In this document: positions 19,330 to 30,441 of the stretch, one piece after another | Layout: each line of letters begins with the position of its first letter | Numbering within the stretch: position 1 is the first letter of the stretch | Origin: Takakia lepidozioides | Taxonomy: Eukaryota > Streptophyta > Takakiopsida > Takakiales > Takakiaceae | Assembly (NCBI GenBank): GCA_030704615.1 | Contig: CM060732.1 | Location: 2,480,001 to 2,544,000 of the forward strand | Direction of reading: 5' to 3' | DNA: 64,000 bases | Program-made: the position numbers and the translations under genes | The notes under the pieces: generated by a model | Database searches by the model: none | What the model was told of the DNA's origin: nothing | The model's input: only the letters and a program-made list of their open reading frames with translations

Positions 19330-20340
19330 CAAACTTCAACGATGAATTTTAGAATGAAAATAAATTAAGCCAGTTCCAAAAATACAAAATTTCCAAATAA
19401 TTGAACTCACTACAAGGCTTGAAAATAGTTGCTTACATTTCATTCAAATTTTTATATGTCACATCTAGTAGATAAGCCTGATAATTTGTGAGTTGTAGCT
19501 CCTAGGATAATCTAATATACTTTGGAAAAATCTATAGATTTTTTGCAAGAGCCCAAAAATGAGCTTTAGGTAGGTAGCATTGTAAGCCCTGAAGCTATCC
19601 CCCCAAAAACTACGTCAAACAGGTTTCATATGACCCGGATATGGCCAAACATGCATTACATAATTTAAATTTGGTCATATTAATTAGTTCATTTTGGCCT
19701 GCCTTTATCGATTTCTACTACCACTTCATAAAAAAAAAAATATTGTACTCATTACAATAAAGTGAAATTCACATACCATACCATATATAAAAAGGACGTA
19801 GCAGGATTTGGGCCCCAAACCACTAGGGTAACAAAAAATGTACTATCCAATAAAAGTTCAAAGTAATTCAAAATAGATTTAGGGTTGCGGGGTTGTGTGC
19901 TGAATGATGAGTCTTGGACTTGGTCGTTTTCTTTGTTTGTGTCGTGGGATGATTTGCAGGTGAATAGCTAGGGTCCAAGATGGAAGCTTTGGAGACCACT
20001 TGCGCTCAAGCGATGTGGGGAGGGTTGAGCTCGACAGCTTTGGAGACATGCGCGCAATCGATGCGGGGAGGGTTGAAGCTCGACAGCTTCCTAGCTTTTT
20101 CATGCGGCCCTCAATATCGTCCTCTCCACCCTCCTCTCTACCCCATCTTTCTTTCACATTGTATGTTTCTCCTTAGTCCACGCCCAAGCACTCTCCAACT
20201 CTCCATCAATCTCGCTCCCACCCTCTTCATTTCTCATGCTTTTGTTGCAGTAGGTCGCTCGAGGCTTGGGTCTTTTGTTGCCGGTTCCTTAGGGGCACCA
20301 TTGCCAGGAAGTTGCATTCTAGGGCTCAGCTATTTATATA
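19330..20340. other. Non-coding stretch, nothing identified
   Basis: AT-rich to 19870, then a GC-richer part where GAGACCACTTGCGC and GGAGACATGCGCGC phrases repeat (19990-20060). I see no convincing coding frame, RNA gene or element boundary. Confidence 0.4.
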
Positions 20341-20343
20341 TTC

Positions 20344-20559
20344 ATGAAGGGAAAAGAGGTCCATGGTGACATCGTCAAGGCTGGAATAGTACCAGATGTC
20401 ATTCTGAACAATACCCTTGTTGATATGTATGCCAAATGTGGGAGCATTGTGGATGCAAAGGAAGTGTTTGATGGGCAAACGAGATGTGGTGTTCTGGAGT
20501 GCTATGATTGCAGGACATGCACAACATGGATATGGGGGATGGAGGGTCTCCCCCTGTGA
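20344..20559 (+). pseudogene. PPR fragment
   Basis: The frame begins KGKEVHGDIVKAGIVPDVIL, NNTLVDMYAKCGSIVDAKEV and FDGQ. This is one and a half PLS-type PPR units with the consensus VDMYAKCG phrase, after which the frame decays (VLECYDCRTC should be a VVLWSAMIAGYAQ-type phrase, one frame away). It is surrounded by transposon DNA. An isolated fragment of an RNA-binding PPR gene. Confidence 0.75.
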
Positions 20560-20661
20560 GCAAATGCACATCAGCAGGGGGTGAAGCCAGACCGAGTTTA
20601 CATTCATTTCTGTTGTGCCCTATCTTCATGCCAATTTCTCCAATTTGGGTGTGTTATGGCT

Positions 20662-21007
20662 TCACTACAAGAGATGAGTTTTTTTAGGACTACGGCGTTT
20701 GCAGAGTCATAAAAACAGCACTAGGTACATGACTACAGAACGTTGAAATGCGTTGCAATCATAGTTTTATCACTCTGTAGTAATGGATATCACTACATGA
20801 CTCCGGAAAGGTAGGGAGCATTGGTCAAACATTGTTGACCATGATGACAGGGATGGCTTATATGACTCACGTCATATGGAGGACTACACGTGGATGAGTT
20901 TTCCTATAATCGTATGACTTCATGACTGAATATGGTTTCGCAACTCTAGGTATACGATTGCATCACTACACGTGTCATTTTGAAGGCACATACACGAATG
21001 TATTCAT
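20662..21007 (+). mobile_element. CACTA-like end region (tentative), interrupted by the chromovirus
   Basis: CACTACAAGAGATGAG at 20662 matches the usual start of plant CACTA elements. GACTACATGACT and CACTACATGAC motifs follow, as at 16030-16420. The region is cut by the chromovirus at 21008 and its continuation resumes at 27986. No other end was found. Confidence 0.35.
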
Positions 21008-21736
21008 TGTCGCGCACCTCACTTCGGTAAGCTCCCCCTCAAGTCATAGTTACTCGCTTTGATGCGCGTGCCTGACTCCCAACCTGGCCGCCGGGCAAAC
21101 TTGGAGCTTCGGCTGCTCACCGGGGCATAACGGTCCCCCCTCTGTTCTCCCAAAGAACCCTCCACCGATTTGGAACCAGCGGGAATTCCCTTTGGTAGTT
21201 GGCAGTCCGAAACAGCTCCCCACTCTTTGGTCGCTTTCCGGCTCGCTCGCTTACTCACTAGTTTTTGGTCACCAACGGGCTTGCACCGTTCTCGGGGTTA
21301 CTACTCCCTATATATACTTCTGTAGCTGTCCGCGGGGGTTTCACAACCAGCCATGCCATTTTATGGCGAACCACCACGAAAACCCTCGACTCCCGGTGAT
21401 GAGTCGCGGTGAGTCTTGGCCCACTCACCACGGCCCCTATGGACCGTGATGAGTCCCAAGACTCCCCATGACTCCCACCACGAGGTCTCCGCCCCCATGG
21501 TGAGTCCTATGCCACCCCCACTAAGTCCCGCTAAGCTACCACCACCCCTTGTGGAGCCACCCCCACCGCAACCCGGTGTGCAGGGCTCCACCTAGTGAGC
21601 GCCTCCGCTTCCCTGAGTGCCTTGGGCACTCAAGGGTGCTTCAGCCCCCCCATACCTATCGCTGCCGCTGCCCCCACCACAGGGGCAGCCCCTCATGTGT
21701 CCCGACCCCCTGCCCTCAAGGCAAAGGGCCGTGACA
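21008..21736 (-). repeat. Chromovirus 3' LTR
   Basis: Starts TGTCGCGCACC on the plus strand and ends CCGTGACA. It is nearly identical to 27253-27980 and to the reverse complement of 62622-63344. A TATATATA motif lies at about 21311 (plus-strand view). Confidence 0.9.
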
Positions 21737-22639
21737 CACACCCCTACCAACAGGGAGTCGATGTCCTCATCGACTTGTCCATTTTGTAGAAACGAACATC
21801 CAAGTTGTGGCGTCCCACATCAAGGAGTTTGTTTCCGTACCATGGCGTCCCATGGCAAAGAACCAAACCCCACACTTGACTCTACTCTCCACTAGCTAGT
21901 TCGGCCGACTTCCTCCAAGTCCCGGCCAGGGTGGAGCCTCTCGAGCTCCTCCCAGTGCACTCTTCTTGGCCTTCTTCAAGGTCAAGGAACGATCCTCCCT
22001 GAGGATCGAATCGCCTTACTGCAACAACATTGCTTGCGATCGCTCCTGATGCCGCTTTTGGCATCACTTTGAGCAAGGGTTCACCTCAAACCCCCTTTGA
22101 CTAGGAAGATAACCTTGAACCAACCGTGCGCCCCAATCACTACAATTGGGTCCGTCTTGGAATGTTGGCCTGAGGTACGGGAACACGTCGAAGCCGCACT
22201 ACGACTTCGTCCCGAGGCTACACGATTATAGTACGTGAACGGAAGCACATAGCTTCCGCGTTAGCCCGCACTACAAGGCAACCACCTCGGTAGCGCAGTT
22301 ATAGTACGCGCACGCGCCAGTGCACACTAGCACGTGAACTCCCAAAGAAGGCGCATGTTTCCTTGCCCCTTGGATGGGAGTCGCCCGATTTCGGCACTGC
22401 GCAAACACACGATTAACCCAATTTACCTCTCCCACTTTTGTAAGCTAGCATGCATTCTACACACTAGCCAACCACACCATGCATCACCATTCCAAACAAA
22501 ATAGGACCCACAACATTTGGAACCCATTTCCTTTATAACAAATTTTTGTACAATACAAGTTTTTGCAATCAGATCCTGAGCTAGCTAAGCCGGGCTAAGC
22601 ATGCATTTCCTCCCCCACGCTCCAAGGTTGATGTCCCCA
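21737..22639. other. 3' untranslated internal region of the chromovirus
   Basis: Nine hundred bases between the integrase stop and the 3' LTR without a convincing gene. The homologous stretch of the second copy is 61811-62621. Short GC-rich direct repeats (CACTACGACTTCG, CACTACAAGGC) are present. Confidence 0.6.
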
Positions 22640-24148
22640 TCAACGCTTCTTCCGCTTTCGAAAAGGTCGCCCTTCGAAAACTGCAACCGCCTCGGATGCG
22701 TTTCCCATTTCTGAGGCACGCACCCAAGATGCCTCCACATGATGATAGCCCTTCCATTTGACGAGATACTCCGTTTCTTGGTTCTTGAACCTCCTCGACT
22801 TAAGTACTGCCTCCACCTCGTACTCAGGTTCATTTTCATGATCCAACAGCACAGGTGGCGGACGCAACACTTGATGCGGATTCGGACGCGCTTCATCTTT
22901 GAAGTAAGGCTTCAAAAGGGAGACGTGAAATACTGGATGCACCTTGCTGTTTGCCGGCAGCTCCAATTCATACACATCCTCATTCATAACCTTCCGGATG
23001 CGAAAGGGTCCCGCATACGGAGGTACGAACTTTGGACTCACTTCCGGAGGTAGTCGGAAATTCTTGATGTTCAACCAGACCTCCGTGCCTGCCTCAAACT
23101 TCACTTCCCTCCGCTTCCGATTCGCCTGCCTTTCATACCGTTTCCTAGCTTTGGCAATGTTGTACTTTGCGAGCTTCAACAAACGCTCGCGTTCTTCTAG
23201 TACCGCCGCTACTGCCGGTTCCTCAACGTCCTGGGCGGCCCAACTTGTCGGCACCAGAGGTGCTTTTCCATAGACCAATACAAAAGGGGAAACTCCCGTT
23301 GCGGAGTGTTCTGTGTTATTATAACAGAACTGTGCCGCGTCTAAGTGTTCCACCCAGTCTGTTTGGTCTGCCGACACGTAATTCCGCAAGATCTGCTTCA
23401 CTACGGAATTCACTCTTTCTGTTTGGCCGTCGGTCGTAGGTCGGAAGGCGGTGCTCATCTTCAGCCTCATCCCCATCTTCTTCCAAAGTGCCCTCCAAAA
23501 TTTACTCGTAAACTTTGGATCGCTGTCCGAGACAATATCCTTTGGGACTCCATGATGCTTTAAGACGTGGGCGAAGTAAAGTCGCCCTGTTTCCTGCGCC
23601 GTTGCCGTCTCCTTGGTGGGGATGAAATGACCCATTTTACTGAACCTATCCACCACCACCATGATTGCATCGAATCCTTTTGATAGCGGCATAGCAGTCA
23701 TGAAATCCATCGAGACGCTTTCCCAAGTCCCCTCTGGAATCGGCAAGGGTTGTAACAGCCCCGCTTGTTTTTTGTACTCGCTCCGGTTTTGTTGGCATGT
23801 GGTGCATGTCTTGACATACTCCTCTGCCTCCTCCCTCAGTTTGGGCCAGAAATACTCTTTCTTCAAGAGTGCCGCAGTGCGTTTGGCTCCGCCGTGGCCC
23901 GCAAGCGGGCTATCATGGCATTCTCTTAAGAGGCTATCTCTGATCCCTCCCTTCGACATGTAGAGATGCTTTTGCTTATACCGGAGCAGTCCATTTTGCA
24001 AGTGGAACTGCGATTTAACCCCCATCCTCAAGTCCTGCATCACGGACTTCGCCAGCTCATCCTTCCGGCAAGCCTTCCGGATCTTCCTTTGGAGCGCCGT
24101 CTCGCCCTTGTACACCAACAAGAGCTGCTGCTTTCTACTTAAAAGCAT
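22640..24148 (-). CDS. Chromovirus integrase with chromodomain
   Basis: The 502-residue frame follows RNase H. In order it shows the HHCC finger (HDSPLAGHGGAKRT, then CTTCQQNR), the DDE core (VSMDFMTAMP, DSDPKFTSKFW, TTDGQTERVN) and the C-terminal GPFRIRKVMN block. It ends with a chromodomain (YEVEAVLKSRRF, then EYLVKWKGYHHVEASWVRAS) and a basic RKRKKR tail. The chromodomain targets new copies to marked chromatin in related elements. The frame is intact through the integrase. It overlaps the RNase H frame by a few bases, where a shift has disturbed the junction (24135-24148). Confidence 0.9.
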   Translation of the reverse strand: MLLSRKQQLLLVYKGETALQRKIRKACRKDELAKSVMQDLRMGVKSQFHLQNGLLRYKQKHLYMSKGGIRDSLLRECHDSPLAGHGGAKRTAALLKKEYFWPKLREEAEEYVKTCTTCQQNRSEYKKQAGLLQPLPIPEGTWESVSMDFMTAMPLSKGFDAIMVVVDRFSKMGHFIPTKETATAQETGRLYFAHVLKHHGVPKDIVSDSDPKFTSKFWRALWKKMGMRLKMSTAFRPTTDGQTERVNSVVKQILRNYVSADQTDWVEHLDAAQFCYNNTEHSATGVSPFVLVYGKAPLVPTSWAAQDVEEPAVAAVLEERERLLKLAKYNIAKARKRYERQANRKRREVKFEAGTEVWLNIKNFRLPPEVSPKFVPPYAGPFRIRKVMNEDVYELELPANSKVHPVFHVSLLKPYFKDEARPNPHQVLRPPPVLLDHENEPEYEVEAVLKSRRFKNQETEYLVKWKGYHHVEASWVRASEMGNASEAVAVFEGRPFRKRKKR

Positions 24149-24932
24149 CGGCTACCACGTTGTCTCGTCCCGGTTTATACTGGATATCCACGTCGAACAC
24201 TGCCAAAGTATCTTGCCACCTAAGTTGTTTTGGGGACAACTTGGGCTGCGTGGCAAAATACTTTACCGTGACATTGTCCGTGAACACCTTCACTGGGTTG
24301 GAACCAACATAGTGGCGCCAAAGCTCAAGACAGTGCACCACCGCCTTCATCTCTTTCTCGTGCGTCGGCCACCGTCGCTCCACTTCATTCAATTTCTTAC
24401 TTTCGTAAGCCACTGGATGTCCATCTTGCATCAGTACACCCCCAATCGCAAAGTCCGACGCATCTGTATGTATCTCGAACGGACGATCGAACTCCGGGAT
24501 TTTCAAGACTGGAGCTTCCACCATCCGCTGCTTCAATTCAGCAAAAGCTTGGCCACACAAGGTGTTCCATACCCAGACTTTGGATTTACACAGAAGGTCT
24601 GACAACGGCCCCGCGATCTTGGCGAAATTTCTCACATACTTCCAGTAATAGGAGGCGAGTCCTAGGAAGGATCGCACTCCCGGGACCGAAGTCGGAGGCT
24701 CCCAGTCCAAGATCGCCCTCACCTTTCTGTCATCCATTTTGATCCCATCCTGTGTAATCACATGCCCCAGGAACTCCACTCTTGTGACCCCGAATTTGCA
24801 CTTTGAAGCTTTGGCATACAGCTTCCCTTCTCGCAATTTTTGGAACACCCTTTTCAGGTGCTCCAGGTGCTCCTCCTTTGTTTTCGAGTACACCAAGATG
24901 TCGTCGATGTACACGATCACAAAGTCATCCAA
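24135..24932 (-). CDS. Chromovirus reverse transcriptase C-terminus and RNase H
   Basis: The frame starts at the catalytic [10 protein letters not shown] block and continues with [12 protein letters not shown], the connection ([17 protein letters not shown]) and RNase H ([34 protein letters not shown]). It ends early at AFK, where related elements read ADALSR, because of a small indel. The upstream part of reverse transcriptase is in another frame (24917-26776), so at least two shifts separate the domains. Confidence 0.85.
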   Translation of the reverse strand: MDDFVIVYIDDILVYSKTKEEHLEHLKRVFQKLREGKLYAKASKCKFGVTRVEFLGHVITQDGIKMDDRKVRAILDWEPPTSVPGVRSFLGLASYYWKYVRNFAKIAGPLSDLLCKSKVWVWNTLCGQAFAELKQRMVEAPVLKIPEFDRPFEIHTDASDFAIGGVLMQDGHPVAYESKKLNEVERRWPTHEKEMKAVVHCLELWRHYVGSNPVKVFTDNVTVKYFATQPKLSPKQLRWQDTLAVFDVDIQYKPGRDNVVADAFK

Positions 24933-26776
24933 CCACTCCTGAAAAGGCTGTTCATCAGCGTGCTAAATGTCGCTGGTGCATTGGTGAGCCAAAAAGGCAT
25001 CACCAAGAACTCATATGAACCATACCTTGTCCTGCACGCAGTCTTCTCCTCATCTCCTTCCGCCACCCGAATTTGATGATAGCCGGAGCGCAAGTCGAGA
25101 CGGCTGAAATACTTCGCTCCTGCCAACCGGTCAAAGAGGTCATCGATCCTTGGCAAAGGGTACCGGTTTTTGATAGTCACCTTATTAAGAGCCCTGTAAT
25201 CGACACACATCCGCAGCGTCCCATCCTTTTTATCTGCAAATAGCACCGGGGCTCCGTAAGGTGACTTACTCGGCCGGATGTACCCCTTTGACATTAGATC
25301 TTTGAGCTGAGTCTTCAGCTCGACCAACTCTCTATGGCTCAACCGGTAGGGCGCCTTGGCAGGCGGTTCCGATCCCGGTATCACCTCAATCTTGTGGTCA
25401 ACTCCTCTTCGCGGTGGCAAACCGCTTGGTAAATCCTCCGGCATCACATCCTGGTATTTCTCCAAAATCCCCTTGATCCAATCTGGGCTCGGCTCCCCAT
25501 CGCCTTCTCCCTTCACTTCTCTAATGTAGAGCAAAAATTGGGGCTCGTGTGCCTCCTCCACGGCCCACTCCCTTGCTGACAGAAGGTTTATTCGCCCTCC
25601 CACGGGTTTGGGCGTTTCCGACACTCGTAAGACCTCGCCACCATTCCCACATGGCAGTGTGACTACTCTCTTGCGGCCATCTATGACCGCTCCGGATTTG
25701 CTCAAAAAGGTCATCCCCAAAATGAGATCCACTCCATCGATTTCGCAGATGGTGAAGTTCTCACGTCCCTCCCAACTCCCCAGTTGAAGAGGAACATCAA
25801 ACGCCAACCTTGTCGCCAACTGTGGTTCTCCTTTGGCAGAACGCACCTCAATAGAGGCCCCCACGTCACTCGTCGGGAGTCCCAGCTTTTGTGCCGTTGC
25901 CGGTGTCATGAAGGAGTGCGACGCTCCTGTGTCCACCAACAACGATACATTAGTTCTGGATATTATCCCATCCACGAACAATAACTGACTCCCTTTACGT
26001 AAGGCGCCAGTTTCCTGATACAACTCACAAGAAAATTTGCCTACCTTGCAAGTCCTGGCGACCACCGCTTCCACCAAGCGACTGATGGTATCTTCCGACA
26101 GCTCTGTGGTCGCCCGAGTCATGTTCAATTGTCGGGGCTTCGTGCACTTCTTGGCCATGTGCCCGGGCTCCCCACAATTGAAACACACTCCATCAAAGGT
26201 TGCCTTCTGTCCGCCATAGGCCGTTCCACCCACTTTTCCTTTCGAACCGGGTGCCGCCTTGACTTGTGATGGCCCTCCCTTCGATTTCCATGTGCCATTG
26301 TCGCCGCGTGGCCTATCCCACTTCTTTTCCGGTCGGAAGGAGTCACCTTCCCGCCGGGTCTTCTTGTGGTTCAGCTCCGTACGGCCTTGTCTTTCACCCC
26401 TAGGGACATCCGAGAAACATTCAGCCCTCTCAATTGCCTCGTTCAAAGGCTTGGGTGGCTTCTCCTCCAACTTCCGCCTAGCCCATGGGGCCAGTCCCGC
26501 CACAAAGTTGAAGACCATTTTTGGTTCTGCCATGTCCGCGACTTCGAGCAACAACACATTGAAAGCCTGGACATACCCCCGAATGTCATCTGTTTGCTTC
26601 AAATTCCTCATCTTGTCCCGGGCAAGCCAGGACGCGTTGAGGGGCACAAACTGTCTCTTCATCAATTCCTTGAACCCACTCCAGTTCAAGGTTTCCGGGC
26701 TTGGACCTCGGTCGTGAAGGCGTTTCTGCCACCATTGTTGAGCATAGCCCCTCAAGTAGGTGGGAGCCACTTCCAC
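24917..26776 (-). CDS. Chromovirus gag C-terminus, protease and reverse transcriptase N-terminus
   Basis: The frame starts in the gag domain ([17 protein letters not shown]), passes a CCHC knuckle ([14 protein letters not shown]) and the aspartic protease ([11 protein letters not shown]). It then reads the reverse transcriptase fingers and palm ([60 protein letters not shown]). It terminates after [15 protein letters not shown] because a frameshift precedes the YIDD block. W replaces G in the usual MPFGLTNAP phrase. The joined polyprotein is typical of Ty3 chromoviruses. Confidence 0.9.
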   Translation of the reverse strand: MEVAPTYLRGYAQQWWQKRLHDRGPSPETLNWSGFKELMKRQFVPLNASWLARDKMRNLKQTDDIRGYVQAFNVLLLEVADMAEPKMVFNFVAGLAPWARRKLEEKPPKPLNEAIERAECFSDVPRGERQGRTELNHKKTRREGDSFRPEKKWDRPRGDNGTWKSKGGPSQVKAAPGSKGKVGGTAYGGQKATFDGVCFNCGEPGHMAKKCTKPRQLNMTRATTELSEDTISRLVEAVVARTCKVGKFSCELYQETGALRKGSQLLFVDGIISRTNVSLLVDTGASHSFMTPATAQKLGLPTSDVGASIEVRSAKGEPQLATRLAFDVPLQLGSWEGRENFTICEIDGVDLILGMTFLSKSGAVIDGRKRVVTLPCGNGGEVLRVSETPKPVGGRINLLSAREWAVEEAHEPQFLLYIREVKGEGDGEPSPDWIKGILEKYQDVMPEDLPSGLPPRRGVDHKIEVIPGSEPPAKAPYRLSHRELVELKTQLKDLMSKGYIRPSKSPYGAPVLFADKKDGTLRMCVDYRALNKVTIKNRYPLPRIDDLFDRLAGAKYFSRLDLRSGYHQIRVAEGDEEKTACRTRYGSYEFLVMPFWLTNAPATFSTLMNSLFRSGWMTL

Positions 26777-26786
26777 CCGATCCTCG

Positions 26787-27197
26787 TCACTCGGCCGCCC
26801 GGAAGTACTGCTCTAGCTCCAGGAGCCAGGTGTTGAGTGCCTTCCGATTTCGGACGCCCTCGAAGGTGCCGGGTTCCTTAGGCTTCACCTTAAACTTTGC
26901 CTTAGTGGAAGTGGCATTAGCCGCCTTCAACACGTCTTTCAACGTCCCGCCAAACTGCGCCAACAACCCTTCCCAAAAGGCTGCCGGCATGGGAGGCATC
27001 TCTTGGTTTGTCGGAGCTCTCAAGGATTCCTCGGGCTCCAACTCCTCAGATTCCTCCCGCTCTTGAGCGGCCTCGTTTTCAGAAACATGCATCGCTTCCT
27101 CAAACGGCCGCCTCGGTGACACGTCGCCCCCATCGGGCTCACCAGGATCATCATCTTTTGGGCCGTTCCGCTTTCGCTTCGGCTTGCCCGACCCCAT
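26787..27197 (-). CDS. Chromovirus gag N-terminus
   Basis: The first suitable ATG after the primer-binding site is at 27197 ([16 protein letters not shown]). The product is basic then acidic, followed by the start of the gag domain ([20 protein letters not shown]). A one-base shift near 26780 separates it from the rest of gag. Confidence 0.8.
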   Translation of the reverse strand: MGSGKPKRKRNGPKDDDPGEPDGGDVSPRRPFEEAMHVSENEAAQEREESEELEPEESLRAPTNQEMPPMPAAFWEGLLAQFGGTLKDVLKAANATSTKAKFKVKPKEPGTFEGVRNRKALNTWLLELEQYFRAAE

Positions 27198-27238
27198 GAT
27201 GAGGCCAATCCCAAGGACGATCGCGTACTGAACTCTAA

Positions 27239-27250
27239 GCTCTGATACCA
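27239..27250 (-). promoter_or_regulatory. Primer-binding site for initiator-Met tRNA
   Basis: On the minus strand TGGTATCAGAGC lies two bases inside the 5' LTR, the standard plant iMet primer site. Confidence 0.9.
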
Positions 27251-27252
27251 AG

Positions 27253-27980
27253 TGTCGCGCACCTCACTTCGGTAAGCTCCCCTCAAGTCATAGTTACTCG
27301 CTTTGATGCGCGTGCCTGACTCCCAACCTGGCCGCCGAGCAAACTTGGAGCTTCGGCTGCTCACCGGGGCATAACGGTCCCCCCTTTGTTCTCCCAAAGA
27401 ACCCTCCACCAATTTGGAACCAGCGGGAATTCCCTTTGGTAGTTGGCAGTCCGAAATAGCTCCCCACTCTTTGGTCGCTTTCCGGCTCGCTCGCTTACTC
27501 ACTAGTTTTTGGTCACCAACGGGCTTGCACCGTTCTCGGGGTTACTACTCCCTATATATAATTCTGTAGCTGTCCGCGGGGGTTTCACAACCAGCCATGC
27601 CATTTTATGGCGAACCACCACGAAAACCCTCGACTCCCGGTGATGAGTCGCGGTGAGTCTTGGCCCACTCACCACGGCCCCTATGGACCGTGATGAGTCC
27701 CAAGACTCCCCATGACTCCCACCACGAGGTCTCCGCCCCCATGGTGAGTCCTATGCCACCCCCACTAAGTCCCGCTAAGCTACCACCACCCCTTGTGGAG
27801 CCACCCCCACCGCAACCCGGTGTGCGGGGCTCCACCTAGTGAGCGCCTCCGCTTCCCTGAGTGCCTTGGGCACTCAAGGGTGCTTCAGCCCCCCCATACC
27901 TATCGCTGCCGCTGCCCCCACCACAGGGGCAGCCCCACATGTGTCCCAACCCCCTGCCCTCAAGGCAAAGGGCCGCGACA
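27253..27980 (-). repeat. Chromovirus 5' LTR
   Basis: Begins TGTCGCGCACC and ends CCGCGACA; TTCAT follows at 27981. It pairs with 21008-21736. Confidence 0.9.
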
Positions 27981-27985
27981 TTCAT

Positions 27986-28620
27986 CCATTGGGTAAGTTC
28001 ATTCATCAATGATCAAAGTGCAAAAGATTAAAACAATTCAAAATATAGGGTTGCCCATTAGGGTGGCCGTTAACAGAGGGTTGGGACTTGGCCTCCTTTG
28101 GGCTTTTTTTTTGTCTCACGCCACACCATATGTTTTCTAAGTATCCACGAGCCTAGAGCATGGAACGCGATGATCGCTGGATGTGCAGGGGCGTGGGATG
28201 GAGGCTTTGCCTATTTTTGAGCAAATGATGCAGGAAGGGGCGGGGATAGGCACAGCGTGGAGGTGGTATAGAGGCTTCAGAGACGTATAGCAAGTAATGC
28301 GGGAAGGGGTGAAGCCGGACCGGGTCATGTTCGTTTGTGTTTGCAATGCGTGTGCGAGCATGGCAGCCCTAGGAAAGGGTAAAAGGTCCATGGTGCCATT
28401 GTCAAATTTGGAATTGTTCCCGATGTCATTCTGAACAATACCCTCGTGGACAATGTGGCAGTATTGAGGATACAAAGGGAGTGTTTGAGAATATGGCTGA
28501 ATGAAATGTCGTGTCCTAGAGTGTGATGATTGCGGGATATGCACAGCAGGGATGCGGGATGGAGGCATTGGAGACCTATGAGCAAATGATGTGGGAAGGG
28601 GTAAATGCAGACTTGGTCAT
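27986..28620 (+). pseudogene. Continuation of the interrupted repeat plus PPR debris
   Basis: 27986-28130 continues the DNA cut at 21007; compare 16434-16610. From 28140, scraps of PPR units appear in changing frames (MFVCVCNACASMAALGKG near 28325-28380, VPDVILNNTLVD near 28415-28450, VIAGYAQQGCGMEALETYEQ near 28525-28590). No frame stays open for a full unit. Confidence 0.55.
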
Positions 28621-29870
28621 GTTCGTTTGTAGATGCAATGCCTGTGCGAGCCCGATTCTTCTTCGACCTGTTTCAGCCTATTTCGCCCTCTCATCAGACT
28701 CGGCCCTGGATTGCTGGGTGGAGCAGAGCTGGCATGAGTTTTTTTACAAGACATTACGTTATTTCTTGAGCAGAGTTTGGAGTTCGTTGTTCCTCATCAT
28801 GTAGAGCCCAATGGAGCCCAAAACAACTTGCATGAATGTTCTTGAAAGCTCACTAGCACCCCTCAGTAAAGGACCATGTCAACATGTTGAGGCTGTTGGA
28901 TTTTTGATCACAAAACTCTACCTTGGAGCACGGAGCAGAGCTGGCATGAGTTTTTTAAAGATCCTTCACGATGGTGGGAGAACCGCAATCGCAAGGTTTG
29001 TCTTTTTCTCAATGTATGATGTGAAGAAGTTTGTCCATCCTGCAAATGTGGGCTCTTGGCTCCTGTTAGTACCATGATTTGGTATTCTTTATGATGTTTA
29101 CAAGGTTCTTGGGAGAGTCAGCTTGGTCTTAGCAGGCCGCGTTTCAATCTCTGCCCGCTCAGCTGCACTATGGTGAATGTCTGCTGGAAGCAGATGCAAG
29201 TCAGCATAGGGACTAGTGTGATAAGTAGGGTTGGGTTGTTTGCTGGAACAATTCTAGGCTGTCGTTGTCAGCTGCTAGCAGCAAGGCAAGGATATTGTAT
29301 GCATGATTTGTGCAGAGGCATGGATAGCTGAAGGAGCAAGGATAGAGTGTGGGTCCAGATTCATCCAAGAGGGCCGGATTTCAAGCTCTAGATTACCTAT
29401 GACTCCCTGTGGAAGGATAGCTACAAGAAACCTGCATGGGTAGATGGTCAACTGGAAGTCACAGCAGCAGTAGCGACACAATTGATAAAATTGGGCACTG
29501 CTACTCAAGGCACCTTCTTCAACACATTTCACCCTGTTTTTCCCTCTTATCAGAATTGGCCCTAAATTGGTGAGGGCACCATTTTCTTCAACCTATTTCA
29601 GTCTGTTTTGCCCTCTCACCATTAGGGTTGGGGTGTTTGCTAAAGAGGGCTGGATTTCAAGCACAAGAATACCTATGATTCCCTGTGGATCCATTACTAC
29701 AAGAAAACTGCATGGGTAGATGGTGAACTGGAAGCCGCAGTAGTAGCGACACAATTGATAAAATTAGGCACTGCTATTGAAGGCAACCTTCTTCGACACA
29801 TTTCACCTTGTTTTTCCCTCTTATCAAAATCGGCCCTATATTTTCATGTTGAATTTCTGTAAGTTACTGG
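28620..29870. repeat. Dispersed repeats around PPR debris
   Basis: No gene is visible. About 330 bp at 29190-29540 (from GGGACTAGTGTGATAAGTAGG to the CACATTTCACCCTG phrase) recurs at 32675-33010, and its last 60 bp recurs again at 29790-29850. A phrase GAGCAGAGCTGGCATGAGTTTTT recurs at 28721 and 28933. The block seems to be a repeat associated with the PPR fragments. Confidence 0.6.
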
Positions 29871-30400
29871 TTGAGTGAACCTTTGATAGTTTGCAATGCG
29901 TGGAGTGCGATGATTGCAGGATATGCACAACAAGGGCATGGGATGGAGGCTTTTGAGAACTATGAGCAAATGATGTGCGAAGGGGTGAAGCCCAACCACA
30001 ACACATTTGTTTGTGTTTGCAATGCGTGTGCAAGCCTGGGAGCTCTAGGAAAGGGGAAAGAGGTCCATGGTGACATCGTCAAAGCTGGAATTGTACCAGA
30101 TGTCATCCTAAACTGACATGTTTGCCAAATGTGGGTGCATTCAGGATGCGAAGGGAGTATTCCACACTCTGGCTGAACAAGATGTGGTGTCGTGGAACGC
30201 GATGCTTGCAGGGTATGCACAGCAGGGGCATGGGATGGAGGCTTTGGAGACCTATAAGAAAATGATGTGGGAAGGGTGAAGCCCGACCACATCAGGTTTG
30301 TGTGCGTTTGCAGTGCGTGTGCAATTCTGGCAGCCCTGGAAAAGGGCAAAGAGGTGCATGGTTGCATCGCCAAAGCTGGAATTGTACCAAATGTGATTCC
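29871..30400 (+). pseudogene. PPR repeat remnant, about four units
   Basis: The frame 29871-30116 reads MIAGYAQQGHGMEAFENYEQ, NACASLGALGKGKEVHGDIV and KAGIVPDVILN, then a stop. The next frame reads MFAKCGCIQDAKGVFHTLAE, QDVVSWNAMLAGYAQQGHGM, EALETYKKMM, then decays. The repeating P-L-S pattern is that of plant PLS-class PPR proteins, which bind organelle RNA. A few bases are lost between NTALVD and MFAKCG at about 30115. No start, transit peptide or C-terminal domain is present. Confidence 0.75.
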
Positions 30401-30441
30401 CTGTGGATCAATAGCTACAAAAAACCTGCATGGGTAGATGG

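Larger units (their letters stand above)
21008..27980 (-). mobile_element. Complete Ty3/gypsy chromovirus with two LTRs
   Basis: Two LTRs of about 729 bp (21008-21736 and 27253-27980) begin TGTCGCGCACC and end near CGCGACA or CGTGACA. Both flanks carry TTCAT (21003-21007 and 27981-27985). The primer-binding site, zinc knuckle, protease, reverse transcriptase, RNase H, integrase and chromodomain are all present on the minus strand in Ty3 order. I count about ten differences between the LTRs, so insertion was fairly recent, but the frames already carry breaks. It landed in a copy of the sequence also seen at 16370-16610. Confidence 0.95.
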
